Positions 6,298 to 14,700 of a stretch of 31,114 nt of DNA are shown here, in pieces. The notes under the pieces are model-generated. The model had not been told where the DNA came from. It searched no databases and was given only the letters and a program-made list of their open reading frames with translations. Origin of the DNA: Actinomycetes bacterium. GTDB lineage: Bacteria > Actinomycetota > Actinomycetes > Actinomycetales > Microbacteriaceae. Within the stretch, counting starts at the first letter, position 1. Each line of letters begins with the position of its first letter. The DNA is taken from the NCBI GenBank assembly GCA_023450335.1, contig JAEXHA010000027.1, positions 1-31,114 of the forward strand. The letters run 5' to 3'. The position numbers were made by a program, and so were the translations under genes.

Positions 6298-8256
6298 TCA
6301 CAGATCGAGCTCGGGCACGTCGAGCCGCACCCTGAGTGTAACGGGGGCAGGGCCACCCTTCGGTCGCCGCCGGCCGCGGATCGCTTCGGCGACGACGGCC
6401 GCGCGCAGCACCTCGGCGACCCGGCGCCCCAGCCCGTATTCGAACCGCACGAGGGCGCGCACCCCGCCACCGTCGACCGGCACCGGGCCCAGTACGGCCG
6501 CGGGCGCCAGCTCCGGCACCTCGTCACGCAGTCGGGCGAGGGTCGTGTCGACGGCGACGGACGAGCCGGTGACGGCCGCCACCCGCACCACCGGCGGCAT
6601 GAGCAGCGGGGCACGTTCTGCCAGTTCGTTGCGCGCATAGGCGGCCTGTGTCCAGGTGGCCAGGGCGCGCGAGACCGGCCCGGAGACACCCACGAGGTGG
6701 ACCGGAGCGCCGGGGGCTGCGAGGGCGGCCGCGTTCGACCACCAGCGCAGGCACGACTCACCCACGCGCAGGTGCTCAGCCATCAGCATGCGGTCGGCGT
6801 CGAGCAGGATCACGGCTCGGTAGCCGCCGACGGCCGGCGGTTCGGCACCGCGGGTGGCGATCACCAGCGCCGGCCGGGCCTCGACGTGCGTGACCGGGTG
6901 GTCGCCGTCGGCGACGATCACCCGCGTGTTCGGAAATGCCCGGCCGAGTTCGTCGGCGGTGCGCTCGCTGCCGGACGAGGCCATGCGCAGCCGGGTCGAC
7001 CGGCAGTTGTCGCACGACCAGTTCGGCGCGGAACGCCCGCACCACGTGCACTCGGGCACCGCCCCGGCACGGCGGGCGCGCAGCGGGCCGCTGCAGTGCG
7101 TGCATCGCGCCGGCGCGCGACAGTCGGCACACACGAGCACGGGTGCGTATCCGGGACGGGCCACCTGGATCAGCACCGGGCCGTCGGTGAGGGCTTCGCG
7201 GGCCGCGGCGAACGCCGACGACGGCACCCGCTGCCCGCGCGATTCGCCCTCGCGGGTCGCTGACAGCACCACGCGCGCACTGGCGCGCCGTGCAGCGGGC
7301 AGCTCGCGCACCCAGCCGAGCTGCACGAGGCGCTCCACGTCAGTGGTGCGGGTGTGGCCGGCGAACACGAGGGCGCTGCCTTCGAGCTCCTGCCTGATCA
7401 GCGCCGCATCGCGAGCGTGGATGCCGGGGCTCAGCGGCTCGGCCAGCATCGGGTCGCCGTCGTCCCAGATCACGACGGTTCCGACATCGTGCGCCGGCGC
7501 ATACACGGTCGAACGGTTGCCGACCAAGATCACCGGAGCCGGATCGAGCAGTCGCAGGTAGCCGCCGTAGCGCTCGGGGCCCGAACGGCGAGCGTCATCG
7601 CGCAGCACAGCCTCGGCGGGGGCGCGGCCCTCGAGCGCGGCGAGAACCTGGTCCTGGTCGCGCTGGTCGGGAACGACCAGCAGGGTGCTGCGCCCGGTCG
7701 CCAGCGTCGAGATCGCGATGGCGGCCAGCAGCTCGGCCCAGGCGCCCACGACACGCTCGACGGCAGGGTGGGGTGGGGCATCCAGGGCCAGACGCTCGCC
7801 CGCGGCGAGGGCGTCGGTCGCACCGGGATAGGCGTGCAGCACGCCGCGGGCCCACGCGGCGGAGTCATCGTCGACGACGGCGGTGGGCACGTCGCCGGCG
7901 GCCAGCCACGCCTTCTCGGCGCGGACCATGCGTTTGGGGATCGCCAGGCGCAGCACGTCGCTGGCCGAGCCGGCGGCGCGATCGGCCGCCCTGCGGGCCA
8001 GCGCGTACAGCTCGGGCGTGAGCGCGGCCACGGGTGAGACGACGGCATCCAGTTCGGAAAGGGGGCGGTCGGGTTCGACGATCTCGCCGCGTTCGATCAC
8101 CCACCCCTCGACCACGCGACCGGCGCTGCGCAGCGGGACTTTGACGCGCACGCCCGGCAGCGCCTCGTCGGCCATGCCGGCAGGGACCGCATAGTCGAAC
8201 AGGCGGTCGAGCTGCGGCAGCGGCGAGTCGATGAGGACCCGGGCGACGGCGGTCAC
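6298..8256 (-). CDS. priA: PriA-like primosomal protein N', helicase motifs degenerate
   Basis: PriA rebuilds replisomes at stalled forks. The 652-residue protein has the N-terminal DNA-binding domain (VLIDSPLPQLDRLFDYAVP, 7-25). It also has eight zinc-binding cysteines in four CxxC pairs (376/379, 385/388, 403/406, 415/418) and the motif SSGSERTADEL (427-437). The ATPase motifs are lost: no GxGKT-type Walker A is found where it belongs (around 180-195), and DEEH is replaced by WDDGD (264-268). It is therefore unlikely to hydrolyse ATP or unwind DNA, as proposed for actinobacterial PriA in general. The start is GTG at 8256, one base after the metK stop. Confidence 0.92.
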   Translation of the reverse strand: MTAVARVLIDSPLPQLDRLFDYAVPAGMADEALPGVRVKVPLRSAGRVVEGWVIERGEIVEPDRPLSELDAVVSPVAALTPELYALARRAADRAAGSASDVLRLAIPKRMVRAEKAWLAAGDVPTAVVDDDSAAWARGVLHAYPGATDALAAGERLALDAPPHPAVERVVGAWAELLAAIAISTLATGRSTLLVVPDQRDQDQVLAALEGRAPAEAVLRDDARRSGPERYGGYLRLLDPAPVILVGNRSTVYAPAHDVGTVVIWDDGDPMLAEPLSPGIHARDAALIRQELEGSALVFAGHTRTTDVERLVQLGWVRELPAARRASARVVLSATREGESRGQRVPSSAFAAAREALTDGPVLIQVARPGYAPVLVCADCRAPARCTHCSGPLRARRAGAVPECTWCGRSAPNWSCDNCRSTRLRMASSGSERTADELGRAFPNTRVIVADGDHPVTHVEARPALVIATRGAEPPAVGGYRAVILLDADRMLMAEHLRVGESCLRWWSNAAALAAPGAPVHLVGVSGPVSRALATWTQAAYARNELAERAPLLMPPVVRVAAVTGSSVAVDTTLARLRDEVPELAPAAVLGPVPVDGGGVRALVRFEYGLGRRVAEVLRAAVVAEAIRGRRRPKGGPAPVTLRVRLDVPELDL

Positions 8257-8257
8257 G

Positions 8258-9448
8258 TCACAGTCCGGCGGCGGCGCGCAGCTCCTCGACGCGGTCGGTG
8301 CGCTCCCAGGTGAACGCCGGCAGCTCGCGTCCGAAATGGCCGTAGGCCGCGGTGGCGGCGTAGATCGGCCGGATCAGGTCGAGCTCGGCGATGATCGCCT
8401 GCGGGCGCAGGTCGAACACGTCGCGGATCGCGGCGGTGATGACCTCGTCGGCGACGTGCCCGGTGCCGAAGGTCTCGACGTACAGACCCACCGGTGCCGC
8501 GCGGCCGATCGCGTAGGCCACCTGCACCTCAAGGCGGTCGGCCAGGCCCGCAGCGACGGCGTTCTTGGCGACCCAGCGCATCGCGTAGGCGGCCGAGCGG
8601 TCGACCTTCGAAGGGTCCTTGCCGCTGAACGCGCCGCCACCGTGGCGGGCGGCACCGCCATAGGTGTCGATGATGATCTTGCGGCCGGTCAAGCCCGCGT
8701 CGCCCTTGGGTCCGCCGGTGACGAACGGGCCGGCGGGGTTGATGACGTACTTCACGTCCGACGTGTCGAGACCCGTCTGGGCCAGCACCGGGTCGATGAC
8801 CTCGGCCTGCACCGCGGCCCGCAGCGCCGGGATCGAGATGTCAGGGTTGTGCTGGGTCGACAGCACGACGGTGTCGACGGTGCGGGGCACGGCGCCGTCA
8901 TAGCCGAGCGTGACCTGGGTCTTGCCATCGGGACGCAGGAAGCCGAGCGCGCCGCTGCGGCGCGCCTCGGTGAGCCGCTCGGCCAGACGATGGGCCGTCC
9001 ACACCGCCATCGGCATGAGCTGCGGGGTCTCGGTGGTCGCGTAGCCGAACATGATGCCCTGGTCGCCGGCGCCGAGCGCGTCGATCGGGTCGACCGAGCC
9101 GCCTTCGCGGTGCTCGAGGGCGGTGTCGACGCCTTGCGCGATGTCGCCGGACTGCTCGCCGATCGAGACCGTCACCCCGCACGAGTCGCCGTCGAAGCCG
9201 GTCTCGCTGGAGGTGTAGCCGATGTGGTTGACGACACGGCGGACAATGCCGGGGATGTCGACATACCCGTCGGTGCGCACCTCGCCGGCCACGTGCACCA
9301 GACCCGTCGTCACCAGCGTCTCGACGGCCACCCGGCTGCCGGGGTCTGCCGCGAGCAGCGCATCGAGGATGCTGTCGGAGATCTGGTCGCAGATCTTGTC
9401 GGGGTGGCCCTCGGTGACGGACTCGGAGGTGAACAGGCGCAGGCTCAT
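8258..9448 (-). CDS. metK: S-adenosylmethionine synthetase
   Basis: MetK makes SAM from methionine and ATP. The 396-residue protein is of normal length and complete, with GHPDKICDQISD (14-25), GAGDQGIMFGYA (127-138) and the glycine-rich signature GGGAFSGKDPSKVDRSAAY. The start is ATG at 9448 with GGAG about 5 nt upstream. The 144-nt leader between rpoZ and metK has two stem-loops and a possible small reading frame that overlaps this start as ATGA. In other actinobacteria coaBC lies between rpoZ and metK; it is absent here. Confidence 0.98.
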   Translation of the reverse strand: MSLRLFTSESVTEGHPDKICDQISDSILDALLAADPGSRVAVETLVTTGLVHVAGEVRTDGYVDIPGIVRRVVNHIGYTSSETGFDGDSCGVTVSIGEQSGDIAQGVDTALEHREGGSVDPIDALGAGDQGIMFGYATTETPQLMPMAVWTAHRLAERLTEARRSGALGFLRPDGKTQVTLGYDGAVPRTVDTVVLSTQHNPDISIPALRAAVQAEVIDPVLAQTGLDTSDVKYVINPAGPFVTGGPKGDAGLTGRKIIIDTYGGAARHGGGAFSGKDPSKVDRSAAYAMRWVAKNAVAAGLADRLEVQVAYAIGRAAPVGLYVETFGTGHVADEVITAAIRDVFDLRPQAIIAELDLIRPIYAATAAYGHFGRELPAFTWERTDRVEELRAAAGL

Positions 9449-9588
9449 CGTGGCTCCAGGCGAGTGGTCGATCGGCCCGCGGTGCGGACACGGTCCACGC
9501 GGACGGGACGGGTGGGGGTGTTAACCATCATGCCCGCGGTCCCCGACATGCGGGGACGCGCGGGCATGGTGACGCCATACGGCGTCAT
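9445..9588 (-). CDS. Possible Met-rich 47-residue leader ORF before metK
   Basis: A reading frame of 48 codons starts with ATG at 9588, 4 nt after the rpoZ stop, and ends with TGA at 9447-9445, overlapping the metK ATG as ATGA. It thus fills the gap exactly, with the same junction style as its neighbours. Methionine occupies positions 1, 8, 14, 20 and 21; the rest is rich in Arg, Thr and Pro. Codons 8, 14 and 20 fall in the 5' arm, the loop and the 3' arm of a strong hairpin. Against coding: no good ribosome site, third-position GC (about 80%) below neighbouring genes, and the CATG repeats could come from the palindrome alone. I do not recognise a family. Confidence 0.25.
   Translation of the reverse strand: MTPYGVTMPARPRMSGTAGMMVNTPTRPVRVDRVRTAGRSTTRLEPR
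9529..9587 (-). terminator. Tandem stem-loops between rpoZ and metK
   Basis: Transcription from rpoZ first meets a small hairpin (GACGCC/GGCGTC arms extended to 7 bp, 9570-9576 and 9581-9587, 4-nt loop). A very strong one follows: arms 9529-9545 and 9551-9568, 17 bp with a single bulged base at 9558, and a 5-nt loop. No U-tract follows, which is common for actinobacterial terminators. It could end rpoZ transcripts or act as an attenuator or RNA-stability element for metK. I see no convincing separate metK promoter below it, which favours partial read-through or control. Confidence 0.5.
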
Positions 9589-9592
9589 GGTC

Positions 9593-9847
9593 TCATTCGA
9601 CGGGGCGCAGGCGCAGCTTGTCCTCGTGGATCTCGTGCAGCGCGATCGTGAGGGGCTTGTCTTCGACGTTCGAGTCGACGAGGGGTCCGACGTTGTCGAA
9701 CAGGTTGCCCTCGTGCAGGTCGGAGTAGTAGTCGTTGATCTGGCGCGCGCGCTTGGCTGCGTAGATCACCAGCTGGTACTTCGAGTCGACCTTGTCGAGC
9801 AGTGCGTCGATGGGCGGGTCGATGATGCCCTGGTCGCGATTGGCCAT
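9593..9847 (-). CDS. rpoZ: RNA polymerase omega subunit
   Basis: Omega helps assemble and stabilise core RNA polymerase by binding beta'. The 84-residue protein begins MANRDQGIIDPPIDALLDKV and contains YQLVIYAAKRARQINDYY, the conserved omega core. It ends at LRLRPVE. I chose ATG 9847 because a perfect AGGAGG lies 6 nt upstream; the open frame extends to 9907 but lacks such a site. The ribosome site is part of GGAGGTCCTCC, which can fold on itself as a 4-bp stem with a triloop. It sits after mihF-gmk and probably has its own TAGAAT promoter. Confidence 0.97.
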   Translation of the reverse strand: MANRDQGIIDPPIDALLDKVDSKYQLVIYAAKRARQINDYYSDLHEGNLFDNVGPLVDSNVEDKPLTIALHEIHEDKLRLRPVE

Positions 9848-9859
9848 GGAGGACCTCCT
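9848..9859 (-). promoter_or_regulatory. rpoZ ribosome binding site in a self-complementary sequence
   Basis: AGGAGGTCCTCC directly precedes the ATG. The AGGAGG is a full Shine-Dalgarno match at 6 nt spacing. The adjoining TCCTCC is complementary to it, so GGAG and CTCC can pair around a GTC loop and partly hide the site. The structure is directly visible; any control role is inference. Confidence 0.5.
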
Positions 9860-9888
9860 GGATCGGATGGCGGTGGGAAAGGCGGAGG

Positions 9889-9930
9889 CGCGGTCAGACC
9901 GCGGCATCCGACCATTCTACCGGACGCCGC
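9889..9930. repeat. Inverted repeats around the rpoZ -10 box
   Basis: GCGGCATCCG (9901-9910) and CGGACGCCGC (9921-9930) form a 10-bp inverted repeat with one mismatch. The 10-bp centre holds the TAGAAT box. A second hairpin, CGCGGT/ACCGCG with a triloop (9889-9903), overlaps it in the rpoZ 5' leader. These could be the gmk terminator, an operator, or a leader structure; no U-tract is present. Confidence 0.45.
9914..9919 (-). promoter_or_regulatory. Candidate -10 box of rpoZ
   Basis: TAGAAT on the minus strand closely matches the TATAAT consensus and stands out in this very GC-rich sequence. It predicts a start near 9907 and a leader of about 60 nt. A good -35 box is not evident. An inverted repeat surrounds it. 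Confidence 0.5.
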
Positions 9931-9966
9931 GGTCGACGACCGAGGAGCTGGTCTCCCGGAACCGGA

Positions 9967-10006
9967 GCTGGGCCGGTGTGAGGGCCGGGCTGGGCCGGAG
10001 TGAGGG
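9967..10006. repeat. Short 22-bp-period direct repeat between gmk and rpoZ
   Basis: GCTGGGCCGGTGTGAGGG (9967-9984) recurs with one change at 9989-10006. It lies just after the mihF-gmk stop in a 171-bp gap (9848-10018), the longest between confidently called genes. Apart from this, the rpoZ promoter region and the inverted repeats, the gap holds nothing recognisable. Confidence 0.6.
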
Positions 10007-10018
10007 GCCGAGCGGGCG

Positions 10019-10915
10019 TCAGTGGGCGAGCGCGGCGACCTCGTCGGCGGCGCGGCCCACCTCGTCGTTGACGACGCGGTGGTCGAACTCGCTCTGCGCG
10101 GCCAGTTCGCGGCGCGCGGTCTTCAGTCGCCGCGCGCGCTCTTCCTCGTCCTCGGTGCCGCGGCCGACGAGCCGCTGCACCAGTTCGTCCCAGCTGGGCG
10201 GCAGCAGGAACACGAGGTTCGCATCGGGGGCGGCGGCGCGCACCTGGCGGGCACCCTGCAGGTCGATCTCCAGCAGTACGGTCCGGCCCTGCGCGAGAGC
10301 GGCGTCGATGGGCGCCTTCGGCGTGCCGTATCGGTAGGCGTTGTGCACCGTGGCGTGCTCGAGCAGCTCGCCGTCGGCGATGAGCCGGTCGAACTCGGCG
10401 TCGTCGACGAAGAAGTAGTGCTCGCCGTCCACCTCGCCCCGCCGCGGAGCGCGGGTGGTCGCCGACACCGACAGCAGGACCTCGGGATGGTGCGCCTTGA
10501 TGTGTGCGGCGACCGTGCCCTTGCCGACGGCCGTGGGCCCGGCCAGCACGAGCAGGTTGCTGCGGCCGGCACGCGGGGCCGGCTCGGGCCAGCGCTCGTC
10601 GAGGAACCGCCGCAGGGCGATGCGCTGCCGCACGCCCAGGCCGCCGAGCCGCTTGACCGGAGAGATGCCGAGGGATGCCAGGATGCGGTCGCGCTTGCCC
10701 TCTCCCACCGCGGGGATCGCGGTGAGGAACTCCGTGATCCGCATGGCGCCGGCGGGTGCATCCGGTCGCTGCTGCGCCCGGCGCAGCAGCTCCTGCGGCG
10801 TGATGACGCGCATCGCGACGTCGCGCTTGAGCGCGGCTCGCTCCCGCCGTGCGGCGACGGCGCGGCGCGATGCGGCGACGCGGTCGACCTCGGGCGGACC
10901 CTGCCGGTCAGCCAT
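10019..10915 (-). CDS. gmk: Integration host factor (mIHF) - guanylate kinase fusion
   Basis: The single 298-residue frame joins two proteins that are separate neighbours in Mycobacterium (mihF, gmk). Residues 15-106 match actinobacterial mIHF: basic helix RRAVAARRERAALK, then MRITEFLTAIPAVGEGK and the H2TH/S13-like LGGLGVRQRIALRRFL that binds DNA. After a short Pro/Ala/Arg linker, residues 119-298 are guanylate kinase (GMP to GDP), with P-loop GPTAVGKGT (126-134) and SATTRAPRRGEVDGEHYFF (151-169). No stop codon or plausible internal start separates them; the nearest GTG would cut the first beta strand of the kinase. The start is ATG 10915, overlapping the pyrF stop by 8 nt (ATGGCTGA). How widespread the fusion is I cannot tell; it may be a family trait of Microbacteriaceae. 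Confidence 0.93.
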   Translation of the reverse strand: MADRQGPPEVDRVAASRRAVAARRERAALKRDVAMRVITPQELLRRAQQRPDAPAGAMRITEFLTAIPAVGEGKRDRILASLGISPVKRLGGLGVRQRIALRRFLDERWPEPAPRAGRSNLLVLAGPTAVGKGTVAAHIKAHHPEVLLSVSATTRAPRRGEVDGEHYFFVDDAEFDRLIADGELLEHATVHNAYRYGTPKAPIDAALAQGRTVLLEIDLQGARQVRAAAPDANLVFLLPPSWDELVQRLVGRGTEDEEERARRLKTARRELAAQSEFDHRVVNDEVGRAADEVAALAH

Positions 10916-11789
10916 GAATGCCCTCCTGGAGCTGTCGGTTGTGGATGTCGATGGCGCCGGCGATCCCCTGTGGGCCGGCGCTGAGAATGCTGCGACTGGC
11001 CGAGGCCAGCACACGCGGGGTGAGCCCGCCGAACAGGCTGCGCGCATCCTCGAGGCGTGCGCCCTGGGCGCCGAAGCCCGGTGCCAGGATCGGCGTGGCA
11101 TCCAGCCCCTCGTCGTGGATGCGCAGCTGCGCACGGTCGAGGGTGGCGCCGATCACGACGCCGGTGCTCCCCCACTCGCCCGCGTCGTGTGCGCGCCGGT
11201 TCGCGGCACCGGCGGCGCGGCAGTTGAGGTCGGCGACGCTCTGCCGGTGCCGCTGCCTCGCGTCGTCATCGTCCGCGTCGCGCACCTCGAGCTCGGCGCC
11301 CTGCACCCGGCGCGCTTCGGGATTGCTGGTGGCCGCCAGGACGAACACGCCCTTGCCGGCCTGCGCGGCGACCCCGATCGCGCCACGCAGCGTGTCGAAG
11401 CCGAGGTATGGGCTCAGGGTGACCGCATCGGCCTCCAACGGCGCCCCGGGGGCCAGCCAGGCTGCGGCATAGGCATCCATTGTCGTGCCGATGTCGCCGC
11501 GCTTGGCGTCGGCGATCACGATGAGCCCGGCGGCGCGCGCGGTCGCCATCACCTCTTCGAGCACCGCGAACCCGGCCGAACCCCACCGCTCGAAGAACGA
11601 CACCTGCGGTTTGACGACCGCGACCCGCCCGGCCGCGGCATCCACCACCCGCAGCCCGAACTCACGCACGCCGGCGGCGTCGAAAGTCAGACCCCAGTCG
11701 CGCAGCAGCGCCTCGTGCGGGTCGATGCCCACGCACAGCTGCCCGCGCTCGGCCACCGCCGCGCGCAGCCGCGAGCCGAATGAGGTCAT
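10908..11789 (-). CDS. pyrF: Orotidine 5'-phosphate decarboxylase (type 2)
   Basis: PyrF decarboxylates OMP to UMP, the last step of de novo pyrimidine synthesis. The 293-residue protein belongs to the longer type 2 group found in actinobacteria. It has CVGIDPHEALL (19-29), the catalytic DAKRGDIGTT (94-103, Lys96 central), LSPYLGFD and PILAPGFGAQG. A charged insert with DADDDD near 171-176 makes it somewhat longer than I would expect. The start ATG at 11789 overlaps the carB stop (ATGA); the end overlaps mihF-gmk by 8 nt. It is the last pyr gene of the operon. Confidence 0.96.
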   Translation of the reverse strand: MTSFGSRLRAAVAERGQLCVGIDPHEALLRDWGLTFDAAGVREFGLRVVDAAAGRVAVVKPQVSFFERWGSAGFAVLEEVMATARAAGLIVIADAKRGDIGTTMDAYAAAWLAPGAPLEADAVTLSPYLGFDTLRGAIGVAAQAGKGVFVLAATSNPEARRVQGAELEVRDADDDDARQRHRQSVADLNCRAAGAANRRAHDAGEWGSTGVVIGATLDRAQLRIHDEGLDATPILAPGFGAQGARLEDARSLFGGLTPRVLASASRSILSAGPQGIAGAIDIHNRQLQEGIHG

Positions 11790-14700
11790 ACCGCCGCCGT
11801 CCGGTCGGCGGCGTACTCCTGCAGGCTGCGCACGGAGAAGCCCGAGCGCAGCACCGGCAGCGACGACACGGCGGCACCGAGCACGGCCATCGTGGTGAAC
11901 AGCGCCTTGTCGGCGGCCACGGCCGCAGCGCGGATCTCGTACCCGTCGGCACGGGCGATGCCGCCCGAGGGGGTGTTGACGACGATGTCGATCTCACCGG
12001 CGTCGATGAGGTCGATCACGTTGCGCTCGCTGGTGCCCTGCGTCTCGGAGAACTTGCGCACGGTCTCCACGCGGATGCCGTTGCGCGCGAGGATCTCGGC
12101 GGTGCCCTCAGTGGCGACCAGACGGAAGCCCAGCTCCTGCAGCCGGTGGGCGGGCAGGATGACGGCACGCTTGTCGTCGTCGGCGACCGAGAGGAACACG
12201 GTGCCGGACGTGGGCATGCCGCCGTACGCGGCCGCCTGGCTCTTGGCGAACGCCGTCGGGAAGTCGCGGTCGATGCCCATGACCTCGCCCGTCGAGCGCA
12301 TCTCGGGTCCGAGCACCGAGTCGACGGTGTGCCCCTCGGCGGTGCGGAACCGCTTGAACGGCAGCACGGCCTCCTTGACGGCCACCGGTGCATCCAGCGG
12401 CACGCGCGAGCCGTCCTGCTCGGGCAGCAGCCCTTCGGCCTTGAGCTGGTCGATCGTGGCGCCGGCCATGATGCGGCTGGCGGCCTTGGCCAGCGGGATG
12501 CCGAGTGCCTTCGACACGAACGGCACCGTGCGGCTCGCCCGTGGGTTGGCCTCGATCACGTACAGCACACCCGCCGACACCGCGAATTGCACGTTCAGCA
12601 GTCCCCGCACACCCACGCCTTCGGCGATGGCACGCGTCGCCTCGCGCACGCGGTCGATCTCCGTGCGGCCCAGCGACATCGGCGGCAGGGTGCACGACGA
12701 GTCGCCCGAGTGGATGCCGGCTTCCTCGAGGTGCTCCATCACGCCGCCGATGTACAGTTCGGCACCGTCGTAGAGCGCGTCGACGTCGATCTCCACCGCG
12801 TCGTCGAGGAAGCGGTCGACCAGCAGCGGCGCCCCCTCGCCGATGATGGCCTGATCGGCGACGCGCACGAAGTAGTCGCGCAGGCTGTCGGTGTCGTACA
12901 CGATCTCCATGCCGCGGCCGCCGAGCACGAAGCTGGGACGCACGAGCACGGGGTAGCCGATCTCCTCGGCGATCGCGATGGCGCCGGCCTCGTCGGTCGC
13001 GGTGCCGTGGCGCGGTGCGAGCAGCCCCGCACGATCGAGCAGCTGCGAGAACTGCTCGCGCTCCTCGGCGATGTCGATCGCGGCGGGCTGGGTGCCCAGG
13101 ATCGTGTAGCCGGCCTGCTCGATGCCCTTGGCCAGGCCCAGCGGCGTCTGGCCGCCCAGCTGGCAGATGACGCCGAGGATCTCCCCCGACGCGGCCTCGG
13201 CGTGCAGCACCTCGAGGACGTCCTCGAGGGTCAGCGGCTCGAAGTACAGGCGGTCGCTCGTGTCGTAGTCGGTCGAGACGGTCTCGGGGTTGCAGTTGAC
13301 CATGACGGTCTCATATCCGGCATCCGACAGCGCGAACGAGGCGTGCACGCAGGAGTAGTCGAACTCGACGCCCTGGCCGATGCGGTTGGGGCCCGAGCCG
13401 ATGATGACGACTTTCTGCCGGTCGCTGGGGGTGACCTCGGTCTCGGTCTCGTACGACGAGTAGTGGTACGGGGTGAGCGCCGGGAACTCGCCGGCGCACG
13501 TGTCGACGGTCTTGTAGACGGGGCGGATGCCGGTGGCGTGACGGATGCTGCGGACCTCGGCCTCGCCGAGTCCACGCAGCTGTGCGACCTGCGCGTCGCT
13601 GAAGCCGTGCTCCTTGGCCAGACGCAGCGTCGCCGCATCCAGCTCGGCGGCGTCTTCGACGAAGGCGGCGACCTCGTTGATCAGCACGATCTGGTCGAGG
13701 AACCAGGGGTCGATCGCGGTGGCGGCGAAGGCCTGCTCGACCGTCGCGCCCTTGCGCATCGCCTGCTGCAGCACGACGATGCGGCCGTCGGTGGGCGTCT
13801 TCGCGATCTCGAGGAGCTCTTCGGCCGTGCGCGGCTCGTCGCCCCAGTGGAAGCTCGAGCCGCGTTTCTCGAGCGAACGCAGCGCCTTCTGCAGCGCGGT
13901 CGCGTAGTTGCGGCCGATCGCCATCGCCTCGCCGACCGACTTCATGGTCGTGGTCAGCGTCGTGTCGGCGGCGGGGAACTTCTCGAAGTTGAACCGCGGC
14001 ACCTTCACGACCACGTAGTCCAGCGTCGGCTCGAAGCTGGCGGGCGTCACCTTGGTGATGTCGTTGGGGATCTCGTCCAGGCGGTAGCCGATCGCGAGCT
14101 TGGCGGCGATCTTCGCGATCGGGAACCCGGTCGCCTTGGAAGCCAGGGCGGAGGAGCGCGAGACACGCGGATTCATCTCGATGACGATCACGCGGCCCGT
14201 GGCGGGGTCGACGGCGAATTGGATGTTGCAGCCGCCGGTGTCGACGCCCACGGCGCGGATGATGTCGATGCCGATGTCGCGCAGCTTCTGGTACTCGCGG
14301 TCGGTGAGGGTGAGCGCCGGGGCGACCGTGATCGAGTCACCGGTGTGCACGCCGACGGGGTCGACGTTCTCGATGGAGCAGACCACGACCGTGTTGTCGG
14401 ACGTGTCGCGCATCAGCTCGAGCTCATACTCCTTCCACCCGAGGATCGACTCCTCCAGCAGCACCTCATGGGTGGGTGAGTCGTGCAGGCCGGCCCCCGC
14501 GATGCGGCGCAGATCATCCTCGTCGTAGGCGAAGCCCGAGCCCAGACCGCCCATCGTGAACGACGGGCGCACGACCAGGGGGTAGCCCAGCTCGGCGGCA
14601 CCGGCCAGCACCTCCTCCATCGTGTGACAGATGCGCGAGGCGGCGACTTCGGCGCCGGCCTCGATGACCAGCTCCTTGAAGATCTGGCGGTCTTCGCCCT

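Noticed and set aside
9449..9592. SAM riboswitch ahead of metK
   Set aside because: The two stem-loops are simple hairpins; I could not match a SAM-I, SAM-II or SAM-IV core layout. A covariance-model search would settle it.
8231..10003. 590-codon open frame on the plus strand
   Set aside because: Antisense to metK, priA end and rpoZ; composition (Arg/Gly/Val/His-rich) is typical of a mirror frame in very GC-rich DNA and it has no recognisable domain.
9848..10018. Hidden small RNA or tRNA in the gmk-rpoZ gap
   Set aside because: No cloverleaf or conserved RNA pattern; contents are explained by a direct repeat, inverted repeats, a promoter candidate and the rpoZ leader.
10916..11134. Upstream extension of the mihF-gmk frame into pyrF
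   Set aside because: Shadow of pyrF; MADRQGPPEV at 10915 gives the expected mIHF-like start.
11780..14479. 899-codon open frame on the plus strand
   Set aside because: Lies wholly antisense to carB, which is certain; no domain or ribosome site.
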